Below, piece after piece: positions 8,824 to 17,700 of a stretch of DNA of 64,000 bases. Made by a program: the position numbers and the translations under genes. The stretch comes from Rhodanobacter sp. OK091. Its GTDB lineage: Bacteria; Pseudomonadota; Gammaproteobacteria; Xanthomonadales; Rhodanobacteraceae. Below the pieces are notes generated by a model. It was not told the origin of the DNA. It saw only the letters and a program-made list of their open reading frames with translations, and ran no database searches. Each line of letters starts with the position of its first letter. Position 1 is the stretch's first letter. Location: assembly GCF_900142825.1 (NCBI RefSeq), contig NZ_FRCH01000001.1, forward strand, positions 186,001 through 250,000. The letters run 5' to 3'.

Positions 8824-10110
8824 CTACGGCATCGCGCCCTTGCTCATCGGCGTCGGCGGCGTCGCCACGTTCACCAGCGGCGGCAGGCGGAACAGGCGCA
8901 GCGCGATCAGCAGGCCTGCCAGCACCAGCGCGCCGACGAACAGCGCCACGCCATTCCAGCCATGCGACGCATAGAACAGCCCGCCGCTGGCGCCGGCGAT
9001 GCTCGAACCCATGTAGTAGCAGAACAGGTACACCGACGAGGCCTGCGCCTTCGCCGCACCGGCGCGCCGGCCGACCCAGCTGCTCACGATGGAATGGCCG
9101 CCGAAGAAGCCGAACGTCACCGCGACGATACCGAGCATGATCAGCAGCAGCGGTTGCATCATGGTCAGCGCCACGCCGGCCAGCATCAGCGCGAACGCCG
9201 TCCACAGCACCTTGCGCCGCCCCATCTGGCCGGCCAGGTGGCCCATCCACGCCGAGCTAAAAGTGCCGACCAGATAGATGCCGAAGATCAGCCCGACCGC
9301 CGTCTGGCTCAGGTGGTATGGCGGCGCCAGCAGGCGGTAGCCGAGATAGTTGTAGACGGTGACGAACGCGCCGAGCAGCAGAAAACCCTCGACGAACAAC
9401 CATGGCAGGCCGCGGTCGCGGAACATGCCGACGAAGCGTCCCAGCACCACGCGCCAGTGCAGCGGCTGCGCCACGAAATGCCGCGACGGCGGCAGCGCAC
9501 GCCAGAAGATCAAGCCGGCCAGCACACCGATCACACCGACGACGCCCACGCCGAAACGCCAGCCGAAGAAATCGGTCAGCACTCCGGTGATCAAGCGTCC
9601 GCCCATGCCGCCGACCGCGCTGCCGCTGATGTACAAGCCCATGCCCAGGCCGATCGAATCGACCGCCATCTCCTCGCCGAGGTACGTCATCGCCACCGCC
9701 GGCAAGCCGCTCAAGGTCAGCCCGAGCAAGGTGCGCACCGCCAGCAACGCCGGCCAACTCGGCATCACCGCCGTCACCAGCACCAGCAGCGCCGATGACA
9801 GCAGCGACGCCACCATCACCGACTTGCGTCCCCACGCATCCGACAGCGCACCGGCGAACAGCATCGCGAACGCGAGCACGCCGGTGGTCAGCGACAACGA
9901 CATCGCCGCGCCCGCCTCGCTCACCCCGTAGTCGCGGCTGAACTCCGGCATCAGCGGCTGCACGCAGTACAGCAGCCCGAACGTGGCGAAGCCGGCCGCG
10001 AACAGCGCGAGATTGGTGCGGCGGAATGCCGGGGTGCCGTGGTGGATCTTTGCTGCGACCGCCTCCTCATAGAGCGGTGCCGGGCTGCTGGAAGCGGTGT
10101 CCATCGTCAT
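8824..10110 (-). CDS. MFS transporter (YnfM/arabinose-efflux type)
   Basis: A 428-residue, 12-segment major facilitator. The loop-2 motif is seen as GALSDAWGRKSVM, with a second-half counterpart GHLAGQMGRRKVLW. The PAVAMTYLGEEM segment after helix 4 and overall length match the YnfM/YdhP-like drug and sugar efflux group. It carries a ~35-residue cytosolic N-terminus. The start is taken at the ATG at 10110 (MTMDTASS); a TTG 30 bp upstream is possible. Substrate unknown; probably proton-driven export. No regulator gene is adjacent. Confidence 0.85.
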   Translation of the reverse strand: MTMDTASSSPAPLYEEAVAAKIHHGTPAFRRTNLALFAAGFATFGLLYCVQPLMPEFSRDYGVSEAGAAMSLSLTTGVLAFAMLFAGALSDAWGRKSVMVASLLSSALLVLVTAVMPSWPALLAVRTLLGLTLSGLPAVAMTYLGEEMAVDSIGLGMGLYISGSAVGGMGGRLITGVLTDFFGWRFGVGVVGVIGVLAGLIFWRALPPSRHFVAQPLHWRVVLGRFVGMFRDRGLPWLFVEGFLLLGAFVTVYNYLGYRLLAPPYHLSQTAVGLIFGIYLVGTFSSAWMGHLAGQMGRRKVLWTAFALMLAGVALTMMQPLLLIMLGIVAVTFGFFGGHSIVSSWVGRRAGAAKAQASSVYLFCYYMGSSIAGASGGLFYASHGWNGVALFVGALVLAGLLIALRLFRLPPLVNVATPPTPMSKGAMP

Positions 10111-10159
10111 GCTCGATCGGTTGCTGTACTCACCGCGCAAGCATAAACGCTAGCTCGCA

Positions 10160-11155
10160 CTATTGAATATCTGCAACGATGGCATCGAGGTGCGGCGGCG
10201 GCGCGGTAGCCACCGAATGACGGGACAGGAAGCCTGTTATCAAGGACGCTATCTCGTCGGGCACTTCGAGCGAGGCGAAGTGGTCCGCATCGAGCAGATG
10301 GACCTCCGCGGCGGGTACGTCACGTTTATAGGCAAGCGCACCGGGCGTGGTGAAGAACGGATCGCGGCGGCCCCAGAGCACCAACAGCGGCGCCTTCATC
10401 TTTCTCAGCATCGCCTGCCACGTCGGATAGCGCAGAACGTTGTTGCCATAGTCGAACCACAAGTCGTTGCGCGCGTCGATCACTCCGGGCCGCTGCTCGG
10501 CGGCGACCATCAGCAAGGCCGCATCGGGCGTCACCCCGTCATCGGGAGCCCAGCCGTCGGCCTGCGGATACGCCAGCCTGGCCACATAGCCGGCACGACG
10601 CCGATCGAGTGCGGCGTTGCGCGTCTGCCAGTGCTGGCGCAATTCCCCGTGCGGGTCCTGGGCCGAAGGAAAGCCATCGAGATGGATCACGCCGTTCTGC
10701 ACGACGATCATCGTGATCGCGTTTGGGTTCGCCTGCATCAGGCGAAACCCCACCGGCACGCCGTAATCCTGCATGTACAGCCCATAGCGTGCGATGCCGC
10801 GCGCGGCCAGGAATTTTTGCACCGTATCGGCGACATGATCGAAGGTGTAGCGATAAGTCGCATGATCGGGCGCATCCGAGTAGCCGAATGACGGGTAGTC
10901 GACTGCCAGCACATGCAGTTTCCCGGTGGCGGCCAGATCCTCCATCAACTTTTCGTACATAATCGAAGACAAAGGATTGCCATGCAGGAACACCAGGGTC
11001 GGCGCGTCGCGCGGACCGCCTTCGCGGTAGAACAGATGGAGGCCGTCGACCTTCTGCCAGCCGTAGCTGAGCGTCTCCGCCTTCGCCGGCATGCAGCCCA
11101 GAGTCATCGACAGCCCCAGCGCCATCGACAGCATTACCAAACAAAGTTTCCTCAC
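10160..11155 (-). CDS. Exported alpha/beta hydrolase, haloalkane dehalogenase/epoxide hydrolase-like
   Basis: A 331-residue protein with a signal peptide (RKLCLVMLSMALGLSMTLGC...AKAE). The chosen start is the GTG at 11155, preceded by GGGAG at a good distance. The mature enzyme shows the oxyanion motif FLHGNPLSS, the nucleophile elbow YMQDYGVPVGF with Asp in the position used by haloalkane dehalogenases and epoxide hydrolases, an acid-loop motif WGRRDPFF and the late His in DADHFASLE. Asp rather than Ser as nucleophile argues against a lipase. Periplasmic location is unusual for dehalogenases. It is divergent from a LysR regulator, its probable controller. Confidence 0.82.
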   Translation of the reverse strand: MRKLCLVMLSMALGLSMTLGCMPAKAETLSYGWQKVDGLHLFYREGGPRDAPTLVFLHGNPLSSIMYEKLMEDLAATGKLHVLAVDYPSFGYSDAPDHATYRYTFDHVADTVQKFLAARGIARYGLYMQDYGVPVGFRLMQANPNAITMIVVQNGVIHLDGFPSAQDPHGELRQHWQTRNAALDRRRAGYVARLAYPQADGWAPDDGVTPDAALLMVAAEQRPGVIDARNDLWFDYGNNVLRYPTWQAMLRKMKAPLLVLWGRRDPFFTTPGALAYKRDVPAAEVHLLDADHFASLEVPDEIASLITGFLSRHSVATAPPPHLDAIVADIQ

Positions 11156-11291
11156 GCGTTTCTCCCACTGGTTCAAGCGTCCCGCACGCCGACCTGGAAA
11201 ATTTCCGGATCGAGGCCGTGCTGGCTTGCAGTTAGTATTGGGCGCCCGGCGCAAGCGGTGAAGTCATGATTTTTCACAACACGGTGAATGC

Positions 11292-11307
11292 ATTTCATCC
11301 ATGAAAT
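11292..11307. promoter_or_regulatory. Perfect palindrome overlapping a LysR-family start codon
   Basis: ATTTCATCCATGAAAT has 7-bp arms around CC, and the ATG of the LysR gene (11301) lies in the right arm. It sits in the 145-bp divergent interval shared with the alpha/beta hydrolase gene and is a candidate autoregulatory site. Confidence 0.5.
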
Positions 11308-12176
11308 ACCTGTTGCCGCCCATGCAAACGCTGCGTACGTTCGAGGCGCTGGGGCGTCTGCGGAACTTCTCGCGAGTCGCCGAGGAATTGCATCTGACGC
11401 CCAGTGCGGTGAGCCATCAGATCAAGTCCATCGAGACGTTCTACGGACTCGCGCTGTTCCAGCGAAGCCGGCGCGACGTCGCGCTGACGCCTGCCGGCGA
11501 ACGCCTGATGGCAGTGGTGCAGACCACGCTGAGGCAACTTTCGGACGCCGGCGATCAGCTGCGTCGGCGCGATGGCAACCGGCTTTCCGTCAGCGTGCCG
11601 CCATCGTTGGCGAGCCGCTGGCTGCTGCAACAGCTCGGCGCCTTTCTGCGCGAGCATCCGGCGATCGACTTCAGGTTGCATACCACGACGTCGCTGGTGG
11701 ACCTCGACGCCGATGAGGTCGATCTCGCGATCCGCTTTGGCGGCGGCCGCTGGCCGGGCGTGCGCAGCGAGAAGCTGTTCGACGAGGAACTGTTTCCGGT
11801 GGCCGCTCCCGGTTACGTCACCCGCATGCGATTGCGCAAGCCAGCCGATCTCGAACGTTGTGTGCTGCTGCGGGACGATTTCGGGGCATGGCCGGAGTGG
11901 CTCGAGCATGCCGGCGTCGCCGACGGCAAGCATGTGTTCGGGCCGCTGTTCAACGATTCCGCACTGCTGCTGCAGGCCGCCGAGGCCGGCGCAGGTGTGG
12001 CGCTCGCGCGCAGCCGCCTGGTCATGGACTCTATCGCCGCCGGTACGCTGAAGCGCATCGGCAACGTTGCCCTGCCCTCGCGTGGCAGCTATTACCTCGT
12101 CACGTCTTCGCGCCGGCCAAAGACGACCAGCGTCGTGGACTTCAGCCGCTGGCTGAGCGGATCAACGGATGCCTGA
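11301..12176 (+). CDS. LysR-family transcriptional regulator (GcvA-like)
   Basis: A 291-residue protein. The N-terminal winged helix (LRTFEALGRLRNFSRVAEELHLTPSAVSHQIKSIE, residues ~10-44) begins with the PMQTLRTFEA pattern typical of GcvA-like regulators, followed by a substrate-binding domain (~95-285) with DLDADEVDLAIRFGGG and FPVAAPGYV. The start at 11301 is within a palindrome and has no clear ribosome site. It is divergent from the exported hydrolase, so that gene is the probable target. Confidence 0.9.
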   Translation: MKYLLPPMQTLRTFEALGRLRNFSRVAEELHLTPSAVSHQIKSIETFYGLALFQRSRRDVALTPAGERLMAVVQTTLRQLSDAGDQLRRRDGNRLSVSVPPSLASRWLLQQLGAFLREHPAIDFRLHTTTSLVDLDADEVDLAIRFGGGRWPGVRSEKLFDEELFPVAAPGYVTRMRLRKPADLERCVLLRDDFGAWPEWLEHAGVADGKHVFGPLFNDSALLLQAAEAGAGVALARSRLVMDSIAAGTLKRIGNVALPSRGSYYLVTSSRRPKTTSVVDFSRWLSGSTDA

Positions 12177-12201
12177 GACGGCGGCGCTTCACCCGTGAAC
12201 G

Positions 12202-15200
12202 CTATTCGAGTACCAGCAACCACCCCTTGCCCGGCTCCACCGGAATCGCATCGCCCGGCTTGAACTCGGCAGCCGACTGGAAGCCTTCTATGGCGGGCGC
12301 TTTCAACGTGGCGTTACCGGATCGCAGCCCGAGTGCTTTCCAGTCGATCTGCAGCTTCACCGCCGTGCTCTGCGGCGCCCATGAGGCCAGCGCGATCAGC
12401 GTCTTGCCGTGGCGCACATAGCTGGTGGCCAGTACATCGTCGCGACCGGTTTTCACCGGTGCCTCGTGAACCCACCAGCCGATCATGTCGGCTTGTTCGA
12501 TGCCGAAGCTGTCCCATAGCCGCCACAACGGCCGCGGGTCGCTGCCCTTGGACCAGCCGAGCCGGCTGGTCATGCCGAACAGCATGCCGCGCCAGGGGTT
12601 GCCGTCGTTCTGCAGCATCTCGCCCATCAAGCCGTACGGGATGCCGGACATCTCGGTGAGCCAGTAACCGGGCGAGGTCTTCTCGTAGTCGAACTCCTCG
12701 CCGAACCACAGTCGGTCGATGTACGGAAACAGCTCCATGTACAGCAGCGCACTGTTGATATGGCCGTCGCGCGGATTGAACTGGTTGGCCGAATGCAGGT
12801 CGATCAGCGGATGCGACCGATGCGCCTCGAGCACCTTGCGCACACGCTTCATGGTGGTGCGGTCATAGGCGACGTCGTCCAGGTACAAGCCGTCGATGCC
12901 GACGTTGCGGGCGAGCCAGTCCAGCCCTTCGATGTAGTAGTTGTGCCAGCGGCTCTGGCCGGCGTTGACCACCGCCGCGTCGCGGTTTTCCGGCACGTGC
13001 CAGGCGGCGATGTAGTCGCCGTCCAGATGCTCCTGCAGCCAGGAGAAGCCGCCGCCCTTGCCGGCGCTGATCACCTCGTGCCCCAGCGATTCGAGCATCG
13101 GCAGCTCGGGCGCGCGGTCGGAGACTTCGCGGATGGTGTCGTAGATCTTCACCTTCATGCCGCGCTGGTGAGCGGCGTCGATGTAGGCCCGCATCGCATC
13201 CGCTTGGAGAAACGGGTAGTTGATCCACGGATTGATCGGCGTGGCGTGATGGATGTTCACCACGTTCGCGCCGTCGGCCTTGATCGTGTCCAGGTCGTCG
13301 TACTTGTGGAAGAAACGCTCGGCGAAATGCTCGGCCGGCTTGATCGTCTTGAACGGTGTGACGCGCATGACCACGTCGTAACGCAGCACCTGTCCTGCCG
13401 CCATCGTGCGCGGGCCGCTGAACGCGTTGACCAGATAGCGCGCGCCGCTGCGCTTGAACGTGACACCGCCCTGCCCGGCGTTGTCCCATGAGGCCGGCAT
13501 GCGCAGCGGTTGCTGGTGATAGAAGTTGGTGTTGAGCGGGCGCAGGTAATTTTCATCGCGCAGGTGGAATTCCAGTCCGGCATTCACCGCGCCGATCCAT
13601 GCGCCGTCCTGATTGTTCTCGACGTTCCACTTCCAGCTGAAATCCGCCGGCGCGTGGTCGCCGGTGCGACCCAGGCCCAGCTCGTACTGTGCCGTGTCGC
13701 TGCGCATTGGAATTTCCAGGCGGATGTCCTTCAGCGTGACCGCTTGGATGGCCTTCAGCGCGATCGCATAGCTGAGCGTGCCGTCCGCTTCGAGACTGGC
13801 CGTCACTTCGCCTTGCAGGGGACCGGCATCGGCGGCGACTTGCCAGTGCACCTTGGCCGGGCCGTCGGCCTGCACGGTCGGCAGCGCTGTCGCATGCAGC
13901 GCGTGAGTGCCGTTCGCATCCTGCACCAGCAGTTGCATCGGCGCGGCGAGCAAGGCGCGCGGCTGCTTCACGAAGCCGGTCATGCGTTCGTCGAAGCGGC
14001 TTTCGATTTGCGCCGGCAGACCGCTGTTGGCCAGTTGCACCTCACGCCCGAGGATGCCGAGCTGTGCGCCGTGGACCGTCACCGCGGTGAACGGTTTCAC
14101 CAGTGCGTGGTCCTGCGCCAGCGTGGAGTTGAGCCAGCGCAGCCGGGTCAGCTTGAACGGATCGTCATCACCATGCGCGACGGCGTTGCCTTCGCCCACG
14201 GTAATGGCCAGCGGTACAGCTTGCGCCGCCACGCCATCGGCACTGACTGTCACCACGCCGCGATACACGCCAGGCTTCGCATCCACCGGTATATCCAGCC
14301 CCATCCACAACGGCTGCACGCGCCCCTTCGCCACGTCGACGCGGGTGCTGAATGGCTTGCCGGTGAAATCGACGCCACCCTGGTTGAAGCTGGTCAGCGC
14401 GCTGGCCGGCAGGATCGCGCCGTCCGGGCCGTGCAGATCTGCAAACGCCACCTGCACGTGATCGAGCCCGGCACGCGGTGCCCACAGCCCGACCTGGAAA
14501 CTCAGGTACTCGCCACGCAACGCCTTGTCGGCCAGCTCGCCGCCCGGTCCGCGCTGCGCCCAGCGCTGCGGCAGCTGATCGAACATGCGCACCGGATAGG
14601 CGCGCGTCTCGGGAAACAGCCACAGCACCTGCGTGGGGTGCGCGGCGAGCTGCTGCTGCACTTCCGCCGGTGTCGCCACCCGCTCCATCGCGGTATACGC
14701 ATCGAAATCGCTGACACCTTCGTAGCGCAGCACTGTCGCCGATGGCAGCTTGCGCCAGTGCGCAGCATCGTGGCCGGTCTTGCGGATCCAGCCAGCATCG
14801 GCCGTGTCCTTCGGCGTGGCGTAGCTCACCGTCGGGTAATTGCTGCGCCCGTTACTGAGGTACGGCTGGTAGTACACCGCATAGATGCCGGGCTGGCGCG
14901 CCTCGAACACCAGCTCGCCACTGGCCTGGTCGATCGCGCCCCGCAACACGTTGGCGATCATCTTGCTGTCCGGCCCGGTGACGATCACCGCCACCTGTTC
15001 CGGATGAACATCGCGACGACGCCAGGGGACGACGACGCGCACCGCCTCAGCGGGCTTGTCCACCTGCACGAGGTAGCGATGATTGCCATAACGATCCGCA
15101 TCCCAGCGCAGATTCGTACCGGTACCGGCCCCGGAGGTCGGTGGCTGCGCCCACAGCGCACTGCTTGCACCCAGCAGCGCACACGCCAGCAGGCATGAAA

Positions 15201-15216
15201 ATCGTCGTTTGCTCAT
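12202..15216 (-). CDS. Large exported glycoside hydrolase-like protein (TIM-barrel, DUF6067-like)
   Basis: A 1004-residue protein with a signal peptide (cleavage after WAQ, ~residue 24). The N-terminal ~640 residues look like beta-sandwich modules; the C-terminal part (~645-915) looks like a TIM barrel, with HATPINPWINYP, KVKIYDTIREVSDRAPELP and an acidic pair in GIDGLYLDDVAYDRTTM that could be catalytic. A short beta domain ends the protein (FKPGDAIPVEPGKGWLLVLE). The arrangement resembles large putative glycosidases annotated as DUF6067/'glycoside hydrolase domain-containing' in Bacteroidota and Xanthomonads. The family call is from memory and the substrate unknown. It is transcribed alone from a good promoter at 15254-15282, with no TonB receptor or regulator beside it. 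Confidence 0.65.
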   Translation of the reverse strand: MSKRRFSCLLACALLGASSALWAQPPTSGAGTGTNLRWDADRYGNHRYLVQVDKPAEAVRVVVPWRRRDVHPEQVAVIVTGPDSKMIANVLRGAIDQASGELVFEARQPGIYAVYYQPYLSNGRSNYPTVSYATPKDTADAGWIRKTGHDAAHWRKLPSATVLRYEGVSDFDAYTAMERVATPAEVQQQLAAHPTQVLWLFPETRAYPVRMFDQLPQRWAQRGPGGELADKALRGEYLSFQVGLWAPRAGLDHVQVAFADLHGPDGAILPASALTSFNQGGVDFTGKPFSTRVDVAKGRVQPLWMGLDIPVDAKPGVYRGVVTVSADGVAAQAVPLAITVGEGNAVAHGDDDPFKLTRLRWLNSTLAQDHALVKPFTAVTVHGAQLGILGREVQLANSGLPAQIESRFDERMTGFVKQPRALLAAPMQLLVQDANGTHALHATALPTVQADGPAKVHWQVAADAGPLQGEVTASLEADGTLSYAIALKAIQAVTLKDIRLEIPMRSDTAQYELGLGRTGDHAPADFSWKWNVENNQDGAWIGAVNAGLEFHLRDENYLRPLNTNFYHQQPLRMPASWDNAGQGGVTFKRSGARYLVNAFSGPRTMAAGQVLRYDVVMRVTPFKTIKPAEHFAERFFHKYDDLDTIKADGANVVNIHHATPINPWINYPFLQADAMRAYIDAAHQRGMKVKIYDTIREVSDRAPELPMLESLGHEVISAGKGGGFSWLQEHLDGDYIAAWHVPENRDAAVVNAGQSRWHNYYIEGLDWLARNVGIDGLYLDDVAYDRTTMKRVRKVLEAHRSHPLIDLHSANQFNPRDGHINSALLYMELFPYIDRLWFGEEFDYEKTSPGYWLTEMSGIPYGLMGEMLQNDGNPWRGMLFGMTSRLGWSKGSDPRPLWRLWDSFGIEQADMIGWWVHEAPVKTGRDDVLATSYVRHGKTLIALASWAPQSTAVKLQIDWKALGLRSGNATLKAPAIEGFQSAAEFKPGDAIPVEPGKGWLLVLE

Positions 15217-15253
15217 GGTGTGCGGAAGCTCTCGCGGCCCTGATCGAAACCAA

Positions 15254-15282
15254 TATGTAACTTGATTGATCGAATTTCACAA
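15254..15282 (-). promoter_or_regulatory. Sigma70-like promoter for the large glycosidase-like gene
   Basis: On the minus strand, TTGTGA (15282-15277) and TACATA (15259-15254) are separated by exactly 17 bp, about 38 bp upstream of the ATG at 15216, in an AT-rich patch that stands out from its surroundings. Confidence 0.55.
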
Positions 15283-15317
15283 GCAAACGAACATATTCGA
15301 AATAAATTGAAGGGCCA

Positions 15318-16319
15318 TCAGGCGCTGCGGTCGCTGCGCAAGGCGCGCACCGCCTCGTCGTCGCCGGCGGCGCCGCGGCCGCTGACCCAGCCGAACAGCG
15401 CAATGCCGGCGATGATCGCGAGCGCGCCGAACAGCGCATAGCCGCGCGGCCATGCCTCACCGAGAAACAGCACGCCGAGCAGCGTCGCGAACAGCAATTC
15501 GGCCGCCTGCATGGCTTCGACCGCAGCCAACGCGGTCGGCTCGCGCCGCACCATGTCGGTGGCGCGGAAGAACATCACCGTGGCGATGGTGCCCGACGAC
15601 AGCGCCACGCCGCCGGCCAGCAGCGCCTCGCGCAGGCTCGGCGGCCCGATCGTGCGCCAAGCGATGACGGCGAACAGCAGCCACAGCGGCCAGCTGCACA
15701 AGGTCATGCCGAACACGCGCTGCACGGCGGTGATACGGCCTTCGCCCGGTTCCATTTGGGCATGCTCCAGGTGCAACAGCAGCTTGCGATTGCCCAGCGG
15801 ATAGGCGAACGCGGACAGCACCACCGCACCGATCGCCAACCAGTCACCCGCATGCAGCCGGCCTTGCGCATGGCCCCACTGCAAGGCGAACACGCCGGCG
15901 ACAATCAGCGCGCCGATCGCCAGCGTGCGCCACGCCAGTCGACGCCGCTCATCGCGATAGATCAGCGGCGCCAGCAGCGGCCCGGCCAGCACGGTGGTCT
16001 GGAAGCTGCCGGCGATCAGCCATGATGGCCCGCTGTTCGCCGCCCAGGTCAGCGGCACGCCGAACAGCACGAAGCCGACGCTGCTCCATAACAACCACGG
16101 CCGCGCATGCCGGCGCAGTTCGCGCGGCAAATCACCGAGTCCGCCCTGCATGGGCACCACCGCGGCCAGCAACGGCAGCGTGAACAGGTAACGCAGGATC
16201 ACCGCCCACGCCCAATGCCCACCGCCGGCGACGAGGCTGCGATTGAGCACGTAGGTAAGCGTGAAGAACAGCGCGGAACACAACGCCAGTCCCACCGCGG
16301 CGAGAGCATTCGAACGCAT
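15318..16319 (-). CDS. DMT-superfamily transporter (multidrug resistance efflux type, EamA-like)
   Basis: A 333-residue membrane protein with about ten predicted helices in two homologous halves. Features include ALFFTLTYVLNRSL in helix 1, NSGPSWLIAGSFQTTVLAGPLLAPLIY and GTIATVMFFRATDMVRREPTALAAVEAMQAAELLF in the second half. The pattern matches the EmrE-related 'multidrug resistance efflux transporter' subgroup of the drug/metabolite transporters. The start is the ATG at 16319. The frame is open further upstream, but only through repeat sequence, so the longer form is rejected. Substrate unknown. Confidence 0.8.
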   Translation of the reverse strand: MRSNALAAVGLALCSALFFTLTYVLNRSLVAGGGHWAWAVILRYLFTLPLLAAVVPMQGGLGDLPRELRRHARPWLLWSSVGFVLFGVPLTWAANSGPSWLIAGSFQTTVLAGPLLAPLIYRDERRRLAWRTLAIGALIVAGVFALQWGHAQGRLHAGDWLAIGAVVLSAFAYPLGNRKLLLHLEHAQMEPGEGRITAVQRVFGMTLCSWPLWLLFAVIAWRTIGPPSLREALLAGGVALSSGTIATVMFFRATDMVRREPTALAAVEAMQAAELLFATLLGVLFLGEAWPRGYALFGALAIIAGIALFGWVSGRGAAGDDEAVRALRSDRSA

Positions 16320-16440
16320 CGCTATCGATTGGCGAAAGATCCGAGTGTGGCAAATCGCAACGGGTTTGCGTAGCGCCTGGCTGCTCGACTGGCGGGTTTG
16401 AAGCGAGGCGCTTTCACCTTCCGGGCATCCCGCCTTATTT

Positions 16441-17146
16441 GTGGGAGCGACTTCAGTCGCGATGGCTTTGCTCTTTGGTGGTTTGTTTGAAGCGAAGAGC
16501 TTTCGTGCGCCATTGGCGCCCGAGTCACTTTCTCTTTGTGTGGCCAAAGAGAAAGTAACCAAAGAGAAAGGCCACCCCGCTTGGCGCTTGCCGCCCATCC
16601 GTGGGCGGCAAGTCCGTGAGCCGGGGCCGGGCTTTTCGAACGGGCATCCTGCCCGTGCGAAAAGGAGTCGACCTCCCTGTCGACTCCCGCTGTGCGGCCT
16701 GTCGTCCCCGTCTCACCGCCGCACAGGGGCCCCGGGTAGAGCAGCAGGCCATCGTGGCCTGCACTTTTCAGAAGAGCCAGGTCAACGGCCAGAGCGACGC
16801 TTCGCTTCGGCTTTTCATCGAGTGCGGGCCAGGAAGGCCCGCTGCTCTACCCGGGGCCCCTCTGAAGCGGCGGGTGGGTGGAGGAACAGCCCGCAGGGTG
16901 GTTCGCAAGGATGCGAACCAGTTTGGCGTCAGGGCAGGATGCCCTGTCGACAAACCCCGTAACCCGCCCGCGGACTTGCCGGGCAGGATGCCCGGCAAGC
17001 GCGTAAGCGGGGTGCTCTTTCTCTTTGGTTACTTTCTCTTTGAGCACGCAAAGAGAAAGTGACTCGGGCGCCAACGGCGCACGAAAGCTCTTCGCTTCAA
17101 ACAAACAACCAAAGAGCAAAGGCATCGCGACTGAAGTCGCTCCCAC
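16441..17146. repeat. 706-bp nested palindrome bounded by inverted REP sequences
   Basis: Outer arms of ~150 bp (16441-16590 and 16997-17146) are nearly identical in inverted orientation, each starting with the REP motif GTGGGAGCGACTTCAGTCGC. Inside, a second pair of arms (GGGGCCCC at 16726-16733 and 16853-16860, continuing through GTAGAGCAGC) has the same symmetry centre, about 16793. Each arm also holds small hairpins of the type GGGCATCCTGCCC (near 16640, 16932 and 16980) and CAGGCCATCGTGGCCTG. Several short open frames cross it on both strands, but they are mirror images of the repeat and are not credible genes. No transposase is present. The interval 16320-17262 holds no gene. Confidence 0.85.
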
Positions 17147-17174
17147 AGGTGTAGCAAGGCCTTGGCGGCTTTTT

Positions 17175-17249
17175 GTAGGAACGGCCTCGGCCGCGATGCT
17201 GTTGCTGCGGAGCGAAGGCGAAGGGCATCGCCCGCCAGCGGGCTCCTAC
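17175..17249. repeat. Inverted pair of REP sequences (BIME-like)
   Basis: The left REP at 17175-17197 (GTAGGAACGGCCTCGGCCGC...) and the right REP at 17227-17249 (reverse complement starting GTAGGAGCCCGCTGGCGGGC) face each other across 29 bp. They resemble the ends of the neighbouring 706-bp palindrome and the pair at 28428-28499. Confidence 0.75.
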
Positions 17250-17262
17250 CTACAAGATGGGG

Positions 17263-17700
17263 CTAGGCCCGATCGCCGGCGAGTGCGGCGACACCGGCTG
17301 CAGCCACCTGCGCGTCCTGCGTCGACTGCATGCCGGAGACGCCGATCGCGCCGATCACCTCACCGTCCACGATCAATGGCAGGCCACCGTCCAGCGGCAG
17401 CAGGTTGTGCATGCCGAGCAGGCGCAGGCCGAGGCTGCCGGAGGCCACGGCGTCCTCGAAGATCTTGCTGGGCCGGCGGAAGTTCACCGCTGTCTCGGCC
17501 TTGGCCTGCGCCACCGTCACGCTGGCGTGCTGCGCCTGGTCCAGCGCATGCAGCATCACCAGATGGCCGCCGCTGCCGACCACGGCGATCACCATCGGCC
17601 AGCCATATGTCTGCGCCTCGGCCTCGGCGGCGGCCATGACGCGGCGCGCCCGATCGAGCGTGATGGGTGCGCCGTAACGCGCTACGACGGGTGCGCTCAT
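17263..17700 (-). CDS. GlcG/HbpS-family (DUF336) heme-binding-like protein
   Basis: A 145-residue protein with the HbpS/GlcG fold signature: LDRARRVMAAAEAEA at the start, then VIAVVGSGGHLVMLHALDQAQHASV, the segment ETAVNFRRPSK and the glycine-rich LPLIVDGEVIGAIGVSG. Members bind heme or accompany oxidoreductase and glycolate genes; no enzymatic activity is firmly assigned. Its ATG overlaps the stop of the upstream aldo/keto reductase (ATGA), so the two are translated together. It was probably acquired as a partner of a redox pathway, but the role here is unknown. Confidence 0.85.
   Translation of the reverse strand: MSAPVVARYGAPITLDRARRVMAAAEAEAQTYGWPMVIAVVGSGGHLVMLHALDQAQHASVTVAQAKAETAVNFRRPSKIFEDAVASGSLGLRLLGMHNLLPLDGGLPLIVDGEVIGAIGVSGMQSTQDAQVAAAGVAALAGDRA

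Noticed and set aside
13510-15198. 562-codon open frame on the plus strand
   Set aside because: Antisense of the exported glycosidase-like gene; Arg/His-rich composition typical of shadow frames in GC-rich DNA.
16320-16598. N-terminal extension of the DMT transporter (to 426 residues)
   Set aside because: The added 93 codons run through the palindromic repeat, and the transporter family starts at the ATG at 16319.
16441-17146. Several 70- to 170-codon hypothetical proteins on both strands
   Set aside because: They are mirror-image translations of the nested palindrome (e.g. ESDSGANGARKLFAS appears from both arms), without ribosome sites or codon bias.
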